Below, one piece after another: positions 26,458 to 35,180 of a DNA stretch of 64,000 bases. Numbering within the stretch: position 1 is the first letter of the stretch; each line of letters opens with the position of its first letter. This DNA comes from CAXXOK01 sp964640955 (GTDB lineage: Bacteria; Bacillota; Clostridia; Christensenellales; Aristaeellaceae), in NCBI GenBank assembly GCA_964640955.1, contig CAZXJI010000010.1, forward strand, positions 1 to 64,000. The letters are read 5' to 3'. The translations under genes were made by a program, and so were the position numbers. The notes under the pieces are model-generated. The model saw only the letters and a program-made list of their open reading frames with translations, ran no database searches and was not told where the DNA came from.

Positions 26458-27665
26458 AGCCGGCGGATGCGGGAAAGCGCTTCCTCCGTCTTTTCAAGCG
26501 TGTTGAAGGCGGTCAGGCGGAAATATCCCTCGCCGCTGGGGCCGAAGCCCGCGCCCGGCGTGCCCACCACGTGCGCGTCGTTCAGCAGCGTATCGAAAAA
26601 GCGCCAACTGTCCACGGGGGTTTTGAGCCACACGTAGGGCGCGTCCACGCCGCCGAACACCGCATAGCCCGCGGCGGTCAGGCCCTCGCGGATCAGCGCC
26701 GCGTTTTTTTGGTAATAGGCGACGGTTTCGCCGCACTGCCTGAGCCCCTCGGGGCTGAACACGGCCGCCGCCGCCCGCTGCACGGGGTAGCTGACGCCGT
26801 TGAACTTGGTGCCCATGCGGCGCTTCCAAAGCGCGTTGAGCTCCACGGGCGCCCCCGCGGCGGAAAGGCCCTTCACCTCGTGGGGAATGACGGTGTAGGC
26901 GCAGCGCATGCCGGTGAAACCGGCGGTCTTGGAAAACGAGCAGCATTCGATCGCCACCTCGCGTGCGCCGGGCACCTCGTAGATGCTGTGGGGCGCGCCG
27001 GAGGTGATGAACGCCTTGTACGCCGCGTCGTACACGATCAGCGCGCCGTGCTCGCGGGCGTACGCCACGAAGGGCGCAAGCTGCGAAACGCTCAGCGTGG
27101 TGCCGGTGGGGTTGTTGGGGTAGCACAGGTAGATCACGTCCACCGGCTCTTTGGGCGGCTCGGGCACAAAGCCGTTCTCCGCGTTGCAGGGAAGGTAGGT
27201 GAGGTTCGACCAGCGGCCGTCCACAAAGTCGCCCAGACGGCCGGCCATGGCGTTGCTGTCCACGTACACGGGGTAGACCGGGTCGGTCACGGCGATGCGC
27301 GCGTCCGCCGAAAACAGCTCCTGAATGGCGGAGGTGTCGGTCTTGGCGCCGTCGGAGATGAACACCTCGTCCTGCGCGAGGTTCACGCCGCGGGCGGCGT
27401 AATCGTGCTCGCGGATGGCGTCGATCAAAAATTCGTAACCGTAATCCGGGCCGTAGCCGTGAAAGGTTTTGGCGTCGAGCATTTCGGCCGCCGCCTTGCG
27501 CATCGCCTCGACCACCGCGGGCGCGAGCGGGCGGGTTACGTCGCCGATGCCCAGTTTGATAATATCGGCGTCCGGATGCTCGGCCGCGTAGGTTTTCACG
27601 CGGCGGGCGATTTCGGCAAAAAGGTAGTTGCCGGGGAGCTTGGCGAAATTCGGGTTGACGTGCAA
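26454..27665 (-). CDS. dapL: LL-diaminopimelate aminotransferase
   Basis: PLP enzyme that turns tetrahydrodipicolinate directly into LL-diaminopimelate with glutamate, the short route to lysine and peptidoglycan DAP. 403 residues. The PLP lysine is in SFSKTAGFTGMR; YPNNPTGTTLS and YDAAYKAFI are the family's other active-site stretches, and HVNPNFAKLPGNYLF is the usual DapL start. That start and AAGGAGGG upstream select TTG 27665 over the ATG at 27695, which lies upstream of that ribosome site. The stop codon TAG lies inside the MITE end. Second gene after dapF, 79 bases apart. Confidence 0.95.
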   Translation of the reverse strand: MHVNPNFAKLPGNYLFAEIARRVKTYAAEHPDADIIKLGIGDVTRPLAPAVVEAMRKAAAEMLDAKTFHGYGPDYGYEFLIDAIREHDYAARGVNLAQDEVFISDGAKTDTSAIQELFSADARIAVTDPVYPVYVDSNAMAGRLGDFVDGRWSNLTYLPCNAENGFVPEPPKEPVDVIYLCYPNNPTGTTLSVSQLAPFVAYAREHGALIVYDAAYKAFITSGAPHSIYEVPGAREVAIECCSFSKTAGFTGMRCAYTVIPHEVKGLSAAGAPVELNALWKRRMGTKFNGVSYPVQRAAAAVFSPEGLRQCGETVAYYQKNAALIREGLTAAGYAVFGGVDAPYVWLKTPVDSWRFFDTLLNDAHVVGTPGAGFGPSGEGYFRLTAFNTLEKTEEALSRIRRL

Positions 27666-27744
27666 GGGAATGCCCTCCTTCGGTCGGGCCGCCATGGGCG
27701 GCGAAATGCCCCCTCCGGGGGGAAGGGAAACGCCGGGGCCGGGC

Positions 27745-28593
27745 TTAGTCGTCGCCCAGCCACACGCCGTCGTATACGAAGGTCGCGGGGCCGGTCATGT
27801 ACACGTGCCCGTCGTTTTCGTTCCATTCCACGGTCAGTTTGCCGCCCGGCAGGGTAACCTCGGCCTTGCGGTCAATGAAGCCGTTGAGGATGCAGGCGAC
27901 CGTCGCGGCGCACGCGCCGGTGCCGCAGGCAAGGGTCTCACCCGTGCCGCGCTCCCACACGCGCATCCGGATGTGCGCCCTGTCCACCACGTTTACAAAC
28001 TCCACGTTGCATTTTCGGGGGAAAGCGGGATCGTTCTCGATCGCCGGGCCGACGGTCGTCACCGGGGCCGCGGCGGGATCGGGCACGAAGGTTACGGCGT
28101 GGGGGTTGCCCATGCTCACCAGCGTTACCGGCCAGCTTTGCCCAAGCGCCGTAAGCGGCCGCATGCGCACGGGATCGCCCGCGAAAGCGCTGGGGATCAA
28201 AAGCCCGTCGGTCACCGGCGCGCCCATGTCCACGCGCACGCTTTCGGTACGGCCTTTTTCGTTCAGCGCAAGCGTAAGCGTCTTGACGCCGGCGCCCGTT
28301 TCCACGGTGATCACGGTCTTGTCGGTCAGCCCCCGGTCGTGGCAGTAGGCCGCCACGCAGCGGATGCCGTTGCCGCACATCTCGCTTTCGGAGCCGTCGT
28401 TGTTGAACATCCGCATGCGGAAATCCGCCCCGTCGCCGGGCAGGATGAGGATCAGCCCGTCGCTGCCGCAGCCGAAGCGCCGCCGGCTCATGCGCACCGC
28501 CAGCGAAGGCAGGTCGTCGGGCAGGGACTCGGCCAAAGCGTTGACATAGAGGTAATCGTTGCCGATTCCGTGCATCTTGGTAAAGCGGAGCAT
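27745..28593 (-). CDS. dapF: Diaminopimelate epimerase
   Basis: Converts LL-diaminopimelate, the DapL product, to meso-DAP for lysine and cell-wall synthesis. 282 residues with both catalytic cysteines: MCGNGIR in the first half and LACGTGACA in the second; the start KMHGIGNDYLYV is typical. ATG 28593 has AGCAGGTGAT upstream. It heads a dapF-dapL pair with its own promoter. The two genes perform consecutive steps. Confidence 0.97.
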   Translation of the reverse strand: MLRFTKMHGIGNDYLYVNALAESLPDDLPSLAVRMSRRRFGCGSDGLILILPGDGADFRMRMFNNDGSESEMCGNGIRCVAAYCHDRGLTDKTVITVETGAGVKTLTLALNEKGRTESVRVDMGAPVTDGLLIPSAFAGDPVRMRPLTALGQSWPVTLVSMGNPHAVTFVPDPAAAPVTTVGPAIENDPAFPRKCNVEFVNVVDRAHIRMRVWERGTGETLACGTGACAATVACILNGFIDRKAEVTLPGGKLTVEWNENDGHVYMTGPATFVYDGVWLGDD

Positions 28594-28618
28594 GGCATCA
28601 CCTGCTTTCATCCGCGAT

Positions 28619-28647
28619 AGTATAACAAAAAACGCGCCGTTTGAAAA
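28619..28647 (-). promoter_or_regulatory. Promoter of dapF-dapL
   Basis: On the minus strand TTTTCA, 17-base spacer, TATACT. It overlaps the terminator of the upstream GuaA-like gene, so the -10 lies right after the terminator T-run. Confidence 0.5.
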
Positions 28648-28652
28648 GCGCG
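28627..28652 (-). terminator. Terminator after GuaA-like gene
   Basis: On the minus strand CGCGC pairs with GCGCG followed by six T. A second GC hairpin (CCCCCCG/CGGGGGG, 28670-28689) lies between it and the gene end. Confidence 0.6.
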
Positions 28653-28733
28653 CCGTCGGCGGGAGCCCTCCCCCCGCCGCCGCGGGGGGGTGTTTCGTCT
28701 GGCGAGGATGACTTCTCGGCCCTGCTTTTTTCG

Positions 28734-30191
28734 TTATTCCATCAGCGCGTAGTGCTGGCTGGGCGTCAGGTCGTACACGACGCGGCGCACGTTCGGAAGC
28801 TCGCGCAGGATGCGCTCGGTCGTCCGCTCCAGCAGATCGTAGGGCAGGCGGGAGGCGCACGCGTCGCCGCCGCACACCTGCGAGGCCCGAAGCACCACCG
28901 CGTAGCCGCCGCGCTCGTCCGGGTTTTCGCTCAGTGACGCAAAATACTGCCACAGCTTTTTCTCGTGCCCGCCTTCGAGGATTTCCTCGGTAAAGAACGC
29001 GTCCGCCCGGCGCAGCACCATAAGCTTCTCCGGCGTCACCTCGCCCAGGATGCGCAGGGCCAGGCCGCTCGCGGGGAAAGGCTGGCGCTCGGCAATGCCG
29101 GTCGGCAGCTCGAGAATCTTGGCGAGGCGGCGAATTTCATCCTTAAACAGGCCGCGGACGGGTTCGGTAATCGTCGGGGGCGCATCGCCCGTCACGCTGG
29201 GCGGCGGCTCCGGGGAGAAAGCGCCGTAGAGCGTATCGTTGTAGTTGGTGCCCAATACCATGGTGCCGATGCCGGGGTGGTACCCCATCTGCTTGTAGAA
29301 CACCTGCCTGAGCAGTTCGGAGGCGATGCGTTCCTTGTCCGCCTCGGCGCGCACGCCCTCAAGCGCCTTGAGGAACGTTTCCTGCGCGCCCACGTAGGCG
29401 ACCGTCAGGCCAAGTTGATCCTGAAAACAGTCGATGACGGCCTTGGGCTCGTCCCTGCGGAAAAGTCCCGTGTCCACGAACACGCAGGTCGCCCGGTCGC
29501 CCACGGCCATGCGCGCGAGCGTGGCGCAAACGGCGCTGTCCACCCCGCCGGAAACGGCGCACAGCACCCGTCCGTCGCCCGCGGCGGCGCGCAGGCGCTC
29601 CACCGCCTGATCGATAATGTATTCCTCGCTCCAATACGGTTCCACGCCGCACACGAGGCGGGCGAAATTGTGCAAAAGCAGCACCGCGTCGGGATCGTTG
29701 CGCTCGATGGGGTACTGCACGGCGTACAGGTCCGTGCCCTCGCGCGTAAAGCCGATGCAGCGCTCCGTGGCCGTCGCCAGACAGGACAGGGAAGCCGGCA
29801 GGCACAGGTCGCGCAGGTTGTGCAGCATGCGCTCGCCGCGGTTCATGCCCGTAAACAGGGGCAGGTCGCCAAGCCCCAGCGTCACGTTATCGTTTTCACT
29901 CTCGCGTTCCAGAATTTCGCCGCCGTAATGCACGCACAGCGCGGGCACCATGCCGCCCAGCGCGAGCACGGGCAGCCCCGCGGTCAGAATCGACAGGTCG
30001 AACCCTTCCAGACCCACGTCCCGGTCGTGGCGCGCGGCGACAATCAGCCCCTTCGCGCCGCGTTCCCTGACCCGCGAAAGCGGTATGGAAAACGGCGCCA
30101 GCTCGCAATAGATCTGCTGGCTGCGAAGCGTGCGCGTAATCAAGCCGGCCAGCGCTTCGTCCTGATCCAGGATGAGAATGGCGTCCTGCAT
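28734..30191 (-). CDS. GuaA-like protein with inactivated glutaminase
   Basis: 485 residues with the three-part layout of GMP synthase: class I glutaminase-like (1-180), ATP-pyrophosphatase with PP-loop SGGVDS (214-219) and VDTGLFRRDE, and a dimerisation part with AERQPFPASGLALRILGEVTPEKL. Key changes: the nucleophile motif GICYGM is replaced by ALGGMV (Cys to Gly79), the HPE motif by PIE at 161-163, and the C-terminal KPPATIEWE that contacts XMP by TPSQHYALME. It therefore cannot use glutamine in the normal way and may not bind XMP normally. Either an ammonia-dependent synthetase or a paralogue with a new substrate. GGAGG precedes ATG 30191. Divergent from the pur operon. Confidence 0.85.
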   Translation of the reverse strand: MQDAILILDQDEALAGLITRTLRSQQIYCELAPFSIPLSRVRERGAKGLIVAARHDRDVGLEGFDLSILTAGLPVLALGGMVPALCVHYGGEILERESENDNVTLGLGDLPLFTGMNRGERMLHNLRDLCLPASLSCLATATERCIGFTREGTDLYAVQYPIERNDPDAVLLLHNFARLVCGVEPYWSEEYIIDQAVERLRAAAGDGRVLCAVSGGVDSAVCATLARMAVGDRATCVFVDTGLFRRDEPKAVIDCFQDQLGLTVAYVGAQETFLKALEGVRAEADKERIASELLRQVFYKQMGYHPGIGTMVLGTNYNDTLYGAFSPEPPPSVTGDAPPTITEPVRGLFKDEIRRLAKILELPTGIAERQPFPASGLALRILGEVTPEKLMVLRRADAFFTEEILEGGHEKKLWQYFASLSENPDERGGYAVVLRASQVCGGDACASRLPYDLLERTTERILRELPNVRRVVYDLTPSQHYALME

Positions 30192-30382
30192 ATGCGGCCT
30201 CCGAATGAACACGGTTCGATATCGGCTACTCTTTCCACACCCGTTTTGCAAAACCCTTCTTTGCCGCGCAGAAAGGCGCGCCGCGCCTGCGATTGGCGGA
30301 GCGGAGAAGGAATAGCGCCCGTAAACTTTTACAATTCAGCCGTCCCTTTCGCGTATGGCCGTCCGGACCCGTCGTTCTCCCC

Positions 30383-30419
30383 GGGCCGCCGTGAAACAGC
30401 GAATGTTTCACGGCGGCCC
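30383..30419. repeat. Perfect 16-bp inverted repeat in the guaA-like/purE gap
   Basis: GGGCCGCCGTGAAACA and its exact inverse flank a five-base loop (GCGAA). There is no clear T-run on either side. The surrounding 505-base gap (30192-30696) otherwise holds the PurR box, the purE promoter and a ~155-base leader with a GCCGGC hairpin (30550-30566); no gene was seen in it. Confidence 0.75.
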
Positions 30420-30489
30420 TTCTCCATTTACGCGTCGCGCCTGCCCCGCCGCCTCCGCAGGGCCAAACGAAAACATTCCTGCCAGCTTA

Positions 30490-30502
30490 AATGTTCGGAT
30501 AT
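30490..30502 (-). promoter_or_regulatory. PurR box upstream of purE
   Basis: Read on the minus strand, ATATCCGAACATT matches the Bacillus PurR box AWWWCCGAACWWT at all 13 positions. It ends four bases before the purE -35. A weaker CGAA-centred partner sits 26 bases upstream (30468-30471), as expected for the paired inverted boxes, though spacing is a little short. Confidence 0.7.
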
Positions 30503-30506
30503 GTCG

Positions 30507-30535
30507 TTGACAATGTGCCTTGCATCGACTATAAT
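30507..30535 (+). promoter_or_regulatory. Consensus promoter of the pur operon
   Basis: TTGACA, 17-base spacer, TATAAT: a perfect sigma-A promoter, 161 bases before the purE ATG, leaving a 150-base leader. Confidence 0.9.
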
Positions 30536-30696
30536 CAAGGCGTCCCGATCGCCGGCTTGGCCGGCGTAACGCTTTTATGGGACTTGCTTGGAAGGTTTTC
30601 CCTGTTTCCGCCGTCGGAAAGCCGTGCTTGCCAAAAATCCGAACGAACCGAACGCCGCGCGCAACCACCCCCGCAGCCGAAAGGAGCCGCCCGAAC

Positions 30697-31182
30697 ATGA
30701 AAAAGGTCGCCGTCATCATGGGTTCCGACAGCGATTTGCCCGTCCTCAAACCCTGCTTCGAGCAGCTCAAACGGTACGGCATTCCCTTCGAGGCGCACGT
30801 GTACAGCGCCCACCGCACGCCGGACGAGGCGGCCGCCTTCGCCGCGTCCGCCGCGGCAAACGGCTTCGGCGTCCTCATCGCGGCGGCGGGCAAAGCCGCG
30901 CACCTGGCCGGGGCGTTGGCGGCGCGAACGGTGCTGCCGGTCATCGGCATCCCGGTCAAAGCCTCCACGCTGGACGGGCTGGACGCCCTGCTCTCCACCG
31001 TGCAGATGCCCTCCGGCCTGCCGGTGGCGACCGTCGCCATCGACGGCGCGGCCAACGCGGCCATCCTCGCCGCGCAGATCATCGCCGTGTCGGACGCGGA
31101 GCTTGCCGAAAAGCTCCTTTCCGCGCGGGAGGACATGCGCAGGTCCGTTCTGGACAAAGACCAAAAGCTCGCCGTGGACTGA
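30697..31182 (+). CDS. purE: PurE, carboxyaminoimidazole ribonucleotide mutase or AIR carboxylase
   Basis: Sixth step of IMP synthesis, giving CAIR. 161 residues with the family motifs GSDSDLP and SAHRTPDE, and AAGKAAHLAG where E. coli-type enzymes have a GAGGAAHLPG-like loop. No purK is present in this complete-looking operon. If none exists elsewhere, this PurE would take CO2 directly as an AIR carboxylase. GAAAGGAG lies before ATG 30697. First gene of the operon. Confidence 0.93.
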   Translation: MKKVAVIMGSDSDLPVLKPCFEQLKRYGIPFEAHVYSAHRTPDEAAAFAASAAANGFGVLIAAAGKAAHLAGALAARTVLPVIGIPVKASTLDGLDALLSTVQMPSGLPVATVAIDGAANAAILAAQIIAVSDAELAEKLLSAREDMRRSVLDKDQKLAVD

Positions 31183-31237
31183 GACCCCCGCGGCGGGCTT
31201 TCCCTTTCACAAAAACGACAACGGGAGGCAAACCCTT

Positions 31238-31948
31238 ATGGAAAAACGGGAACAGCTCTACGAAGGCAAGGCGAAAAAAGTATTCGCGACCGACGACCCC
31301 ACCCTCGTCCTGGTTTCCTACAAGGACGACGCGACCGCCTTCAACGGGCTCAAAAAGGGCACCATCGCGGGCAAGGGCGAAATCAACAACCGGGTCACCA
31401 ACCACCTGATGCGCCTGCTCGAAAAGAACGGCGTGCCCACTCACCTCGTTTCGGAGCTTTCCCCGCGGGAAACGCTGGTGAAAAAGGTGCAGATCGTCCC
31501 TTTGGAGGTCATCGTGCGCAACGTGGCCGCGGGCAGCCTATCCAAGCGCCTGGGCCTGCCGGAAGGCACGCCCATGGCGAAAACGGTGCTGGAGTTTTGC
31601 TATAAGGACGACGAGCTGGGCGACCCGATGGTCAACCGCTATCACATCGCCGCCATGGGCTGGGCGACCGACGCGGAGATGGAAACCATCAGCGCCTACG
31701 CGCTCAAGGTCAACCGGGTGCTCGGCGATTACCTCAAGGACCTGAACATCGAGCTGATCGACTTCAAGCTGGAGTTCGGCCGCACGGCCGACGGCACCAT
31801 CGTCCTGGCGGACGAGATCAGCCCCGACACCTGCCGCTTCTGGGACACGGTCACCCACGAAAAGCTGGATAAGGATCGCTTCCGCCGCGACCTGGGCGGC
31901 GTGGAAGACGCCTACCACGAGATCATGAAGCGCCTCATGGGCGAGTAA
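31238..31948 (+). CDS. purC: SAICAR synthetase
   Basis: Joins CAIR and aspartate with ATP to make SAICAR. 236 residues, standard length. Shows LYEGKAKKVF at the start, then IVPLEVIVRNVAAGSLSKR and LIDFKLEFG, DEISPDTCRFWD, the classic PurC motifs. GGGAGGC lies before ATG 31238; 55 bases after purE and 51 before purF. Confidence 0.97.
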   Translation: MEKREQLYEGKAKKVFATDDPTLVLVSYKDDATAFNGLKKGTIAGKGEINNRVTNHLMRLLEKNGVPTHLVSELSPRETLVKKVQIVPLEVIVRNVAAGSLSKRLGLPEGTPMAKTVLEFCYKDDELGDPMVNRYHIAAMGWATDAEMETISAYALKVNRVLGDYLKDLNIELIDFKLEFGRTADGTIVLADEISPDTCRFWDTVTHEKLDKDRFRRDLGGVEDAYHEIMKRLMGE

Positions 31949-31999
31949 TCCCGCCGTGCGCCCGTCTCCGAATACGAACCCCTGAAAGGAAACCCCTTT

Positions 32000-33448
32000 A
32001 TGAGCAGTTTACATGAGGAATGCGGCGTTTTCGGCGTATTTCTCCCGGGCGGGCAGACGGGCGTGGCCGGTATGGCCTACCACGCCTTGTACGCCCTGCA
32101 GCACCGCGGCCAGGAAAGCTGCGGCATCGCCGTCAACCGCGACGGCGTGCTCACCTGCCACAAGGACGTGGGGCTGGTGGGCGACGTGTTCACCGCCGAG
32201 GTGCTCGGGAAGCTCCCCGAAGGCTCCATCGCCGTGGGGCACTGCCGCTACGGCACCACCGGCGCGCAGAACCGGGAGAACGCCCAGCCCCTGCTGGTTA
32301 ACCATCTGAAGGGCGGCATGGCGCTTTGCCACAACGGCAACCTCGTCAACGCCCGGGAACTGCGCGAAACGCTGGAGATGGGCGGCGCCATTTTCCACAC
32401 CACCAGCGACAGCGAAGTGATCGCCTACACCATCACCCAGGAGCGCCTGAAGGCTCCCAGCATCGAACAGGCGGTGCTTTGCGCCATGCGGCGCATCAAG
32501 GGCGCCTACTCGCTGGTGCTGGCCAGCCCCACCAAGCTCATCGCCGCGCGCGACCCGCACGGGTTTCGGCCGCTGTGCATGGGCTCGCTGCCCGAGGGCG
32601 GCACGGTGTTCGCCAGCGAAAGCTGCGCGCTGGACGCCGTGGGCGCGGCCTTCGTGCGCGATATCGCCCCCGGCGAGGTGGTGGTCGCCGACCGCGGCGG
32701 CGTGCGCAGCCTGACGCTCAACGAGCCCTGCGCAAGCTCCCTGTGCGTGTTCGAGTTTATCTATTTCGCGCGTCCCGACAGCGTCATCGACGGCAGCGCC
32801 GTGCACACGGCGCGGCTGCGCGCGGGCGCGTTTCTGGCGTTGGAGCATCCGGTGCAGGCGGACGTGGTGGTGGGCGTGCCGGACAGCGGCATCGACGCGG
32901 CCATCGGCTACGCCCGGCAAAGCGGCATCCCCTACGGCGTGGGCTTCATCAAAAACAAATACGTGGGCCGCACCTTCATCCAGCCGGGGCAGGCCGCCCG
33001 GCAGGACGCCGTGCGCATCAAGCTCAACGTGGTGGACGCGACGGTCAAAGGCAAACGCGTCGTGCTTATCGACGATTCCATCGTGCGCGGCACGACCAGC
33101 GCGCGCATCGTGAGCCTGCTTCGGGAGGCGGGCGCCAAAGAGGTGCACATGCGGCTCAGCTCTCCGCCGTTTCGCCATCCCTGCTACTTTGGCACCGATA
33201 TCGACTCCACCGACCACCTGATCGCCGCCCACCACAGCGTGGAGGAGATTCGCGAGCTGATCGGCGCGGACAGCCTGGGTTACCTGCCCGTGGAATGTCT
33301 GGACAAGCTTCCCGACCGCAGTTCCTGCGGCTTTTGCAAGGGGTGCTTCACCGGCGCCTATCCCGTCGATCCGCCGGCCGAAGCGGCCAAGAACAAGTTT
33401 GAAACCTTTCTTTCCCTGGCGGAGACCGAGAAGGAGGGCTGCCTGTGA
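32000..33448 (+). CDS. purF: Amidophosphoribosyltransferase
   Basis: Committed step of purine synthesis: PRPP plus glutamine to phosphoribosylamine. 482 residues. The short propeptide MSSLHEE would be removed to expose the catalytic Cys8 (ECGVFGVF). The PRPP loop is VVLIDDSIVRGTTS. It is the B. subtilis type: the C-terminal SSCGFCKGCFTGAYP holds cysteines of the 4Fe-4S cluster that makes the enzyme oxygen-sensitive. GAAAGGAA precedes ATG 32000. Its tail overlaps the GTG of purM. Confidence 0.97.
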   Translation: MSSLHEECGVFGVFLPGGQTGVAGMAYHALYALQHRGQESCGIAVNRDGVLTCHKDVGLVGDVFTAEVLGKLPEGSIAVGHCRYGTTGAQNRENAQPLLVNHLKGGMALCHNGNLVNARELRETLEMGGAIFHTTSDSEVIAYTITQERLKAPSIEQAVLCAMRRIKGAYSLVLASPTKLIAARDPHGFRPLCMGSLPEGGTVFASESCALDAVGAAFVRDIAPGEVVVADRGGVRSLTLNEPCASSLCVFEFIYFARPDSVIDGSAVHTARLRAGAFLALEHPVQADVVVGVPDSGIDAAIGYARQSGIPYGVGFIKNKYVGRTFIQPGQAARQDAVRIKLNVVDATVKGKRVVLIDDSIVRGTTSARIVSLLREAGAKEVHMRLSSPPFRHPCYFGTDIDSTDHLIAAHHSVEEIRELIGADSLGYLPVECLDKLPDRSSCGFCKGCFTGAYPVDPPAEAAKNKFETFLSLAETEKEGCL

Positions 33449-34482
33449 GCAAAAGCGAGAGCGAAAGCTACCGCGCCGCCGGCGTGGACATCACCGCCGG
33501 CTACCGGGCCGTGGAACTGATGAAAAAGCACGTCGCGCGCACGCTGATCCCCGGAGTGCTGGGGGACGTGGGCGGCTTCGGCGGGCTGTTCGAGCTGGAC
33601 GTGACGGGCTACAGGCGCCCCGTGCTGGTCGGCGGCACGGACGGCGTGGGCACCAAGCTGAGGCTGGCGTTCCTGCTGGACAGGCACGACACCGTCGGCA
33701 TCGACTGCGTGGCCATGTGCGTAAACGACGTTGTCTGCTGTGGCGCCAGGCCGCTTTTCTTTCTGGATTACATCGCCTGCGGCAAAAACGTGCCCGAGAA
33801 GATCGCCGCGATCGTTTCCGGCGTGGCCGAAGGCTGCGTGCAGGCGGGCTGCGCGCTGATCGGCGGCGAAACCGCCGAAATGCCGGGCTTTTACCCTGTG
33901 GACGAGTACGACCTGGCGGGTTTCGCCGTGGGCGCGGTGGACAAGGAAAAAATTCTCGACAAAACCACCATGCGCGAAGGCGACGCGGTCATCGCCCTGC
34001 CCTCCTCGGGCGTGCACTCCAACGGCTTTTCGCTGGTGCGCAAGGTGTTCGACGTGGAAAGCGGCACGCTTGCCCAAACCCCCGCGGAGCTCGGGGGCCG
34101 GACGCTGGGCGAAACGCTTTTGACCCCCACGCGCATCTACGTAAAGCCCGTGCTTTCGCTGCTTGAAAAGGTGAATGTCCGCTCGCTTGCGCACATCACG
34201 GGCGGCGGTTTTTACGAAAACATCCCCCGGTCGCTCGCGGAGGGTTTCGGCGTGAAGCTCTCCCGCGCGGCCGTGCGCACCCCGCCGGTGTTCAACCTGA
34301 TCGCCAAGGCGGGCGGCATCCCCGAGCGGGACATGTTCAACACCTTCAACATGGGCGTGGGCATGACCGCCGTGGTACCCGCGGCCGAGGCGGATACCGC
34401 CGTTGAAACGCTCAGGGCCGGCGGCGTGGACGCCTACGTGCTCGGCGAGGTCGCTCGCGGGGAGGGCGTAACGCTGTGCTGA
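33445..34482 (+). CDS. purM: AIR synthetase (phosphoribosylformylglycinamidine cyclo-ligase)
   Basis: Closes FGAM with ATP to aminoimidazole ribotide. 345 residues, standard length. Motifs: GGFGGLFEL, VGGTDGVGTKL, DCVAMCVNDV and GLIGGETAEMPGFY-like IGGETAEMPGFY. Start GTG 33445 overlaps the purF stop by four bases (GTGA), implying coupling; AAGGAGGG lies upstream inside purF. Confidence 0.97.
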   Translation: MSKSESESYRAAGVDITAGYRAVELMKKHVARTLIPGVLGDVGGFGGLFELDVTGYRRPVLVGGTDGVGTKLRLAFLLDRHDTVGIDCVAMCVNDVVCCGARPLFFLDYIACGKNVPEKIAAIVSGVAEGCVQAGCALIGGETAEMPGFYPVDEYDLAGFAVGAVDKEKILDKTTMREGDAVIALPSSGVHSNGFSLVRKVFDVESGTLAQTPAELGGRTLGETLLTPTRIYVKPVLSLLEKVNVRSLAHITGGGFYENIPRSLAEGFGVKLSRAAVRTPPVFNLIAKAGGIPERDMFNTFNMGVGMTAVVPAAEADTAVETLRAGGVDAYVLGEVARGEGVTLC

Positions 34483-35084
34483 ACATCGCGGTGCTGGTCA
34501 GCGGCGGGGGCACCAACCTGCAGGCGCTGCTGGACGCGGAGCAAAGCGGGCTGTTGCACAGCGGGCATATCGCGCTGGTTCTAAGCAACAAGCCGGGCGC
34601 CTACGCGCTGACCCGCGCACGGGAACGCGGGGTGGCGGCCGTAACGCTGGAGAAAGCGAAGGGTGAAACGCCCGAAGCCTACGGCGAGCGCCTGCTTGCG
34701 GCGTTGCGTCCGCACGACATCGGGCTGATCGTGCTGGCGGGTTTTCTGCTCATCCTCGCGCCGGGCGTCATCGCCGCCTACGAAGGCCGCATTCTCAACG
34801 TCCACCCCAGCCTCATCCCCGCCTTCTGCGGAGAAGGCTACTACGGGCTGAAAGTCCACCGGGCGGCGCTCGCCCGGGGCGTAAAGCTGACGGGCGCTAC
34901 GGTGCACCTGGTCAACGACGTGCCCGACGGCGGGCGCATCCTCGCGCAGAAGGCGGTTGCCGTATGGGACGGGGACACCCCCGAATCGCTGCAGAAACGC
35001 GTGATGGAAGAAGCCGAATGGCTGCTTTTGCCCAGGGAAACCGAGCGCGCCGCGGCCAGGCTTTCCGCCGGCCTGCCCGTTTAG
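34476..35084 (+). CDS. purN: Glycinamide ribonucleotide formyltransferase
   Basis: Transfers formyl from 10-formyl-THF to GAR. 202 residues. Catalytic stretch NVHPSLIPAF with the Asn-His pair, and the later Asp in VNDVPDGGRIL. N-terminus LVSGGGTNLQALL. Start GTG 34476 overlaps purM by seven bases, with GGAGGG nine bases upstream. The sequence CGEGYYGL replaces the usual PGxxAxxxA loop slightly but is in family range. Confidence 0.95.
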   Translation: MLNIAVLVSGGGTNLQALLDAEQSGLLHSGHIALVLSNKPGAYALTRARERGVAAVTLEKAKGETPEAYGERLLAALRPHDIGLIVLAGFLLILAPGVIAAYEGRILNVHPSLIPAFCGEGYYGLKVHRAALARGVKLTGATVHLVNDVPDGGRILAQKAVAVWDGDTPESLQKRVMEEAEWLLLPRETERAAARLSAGLPV

Positions 35085-35097
35085 GCGGGCCCGCGCG

Positions 35098-35126
35098 CTG
35101 CCATCTGCCCCCAAAAGTGGTATGAT
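35098..35126 (+). promoter_or_regulatory. Internal promoter before purO
   Basis: CTGCCA, 17-base spacer, TATGAT preceded by TGG (extended -10). A 7-bp hairpin (35071-35090) spanning the purN stop lies just upstream but has no T-run, so read-through is likely. Confidence 0.55.
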
Positions 35127-35180
35127 GGATTCAGACGGGCAAGTTTTCTTCCCGGCCAATACCGCAAGGGAGGCAACCGA

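Noticed and set aside
30391..30411. GTGAAACA...TGTTTCAC looked like a ParB parS site
   Set aside because: In parS the halves are ordered TGTTTCAC then GTGAAACA; here they are in the everted order and split by five bases.
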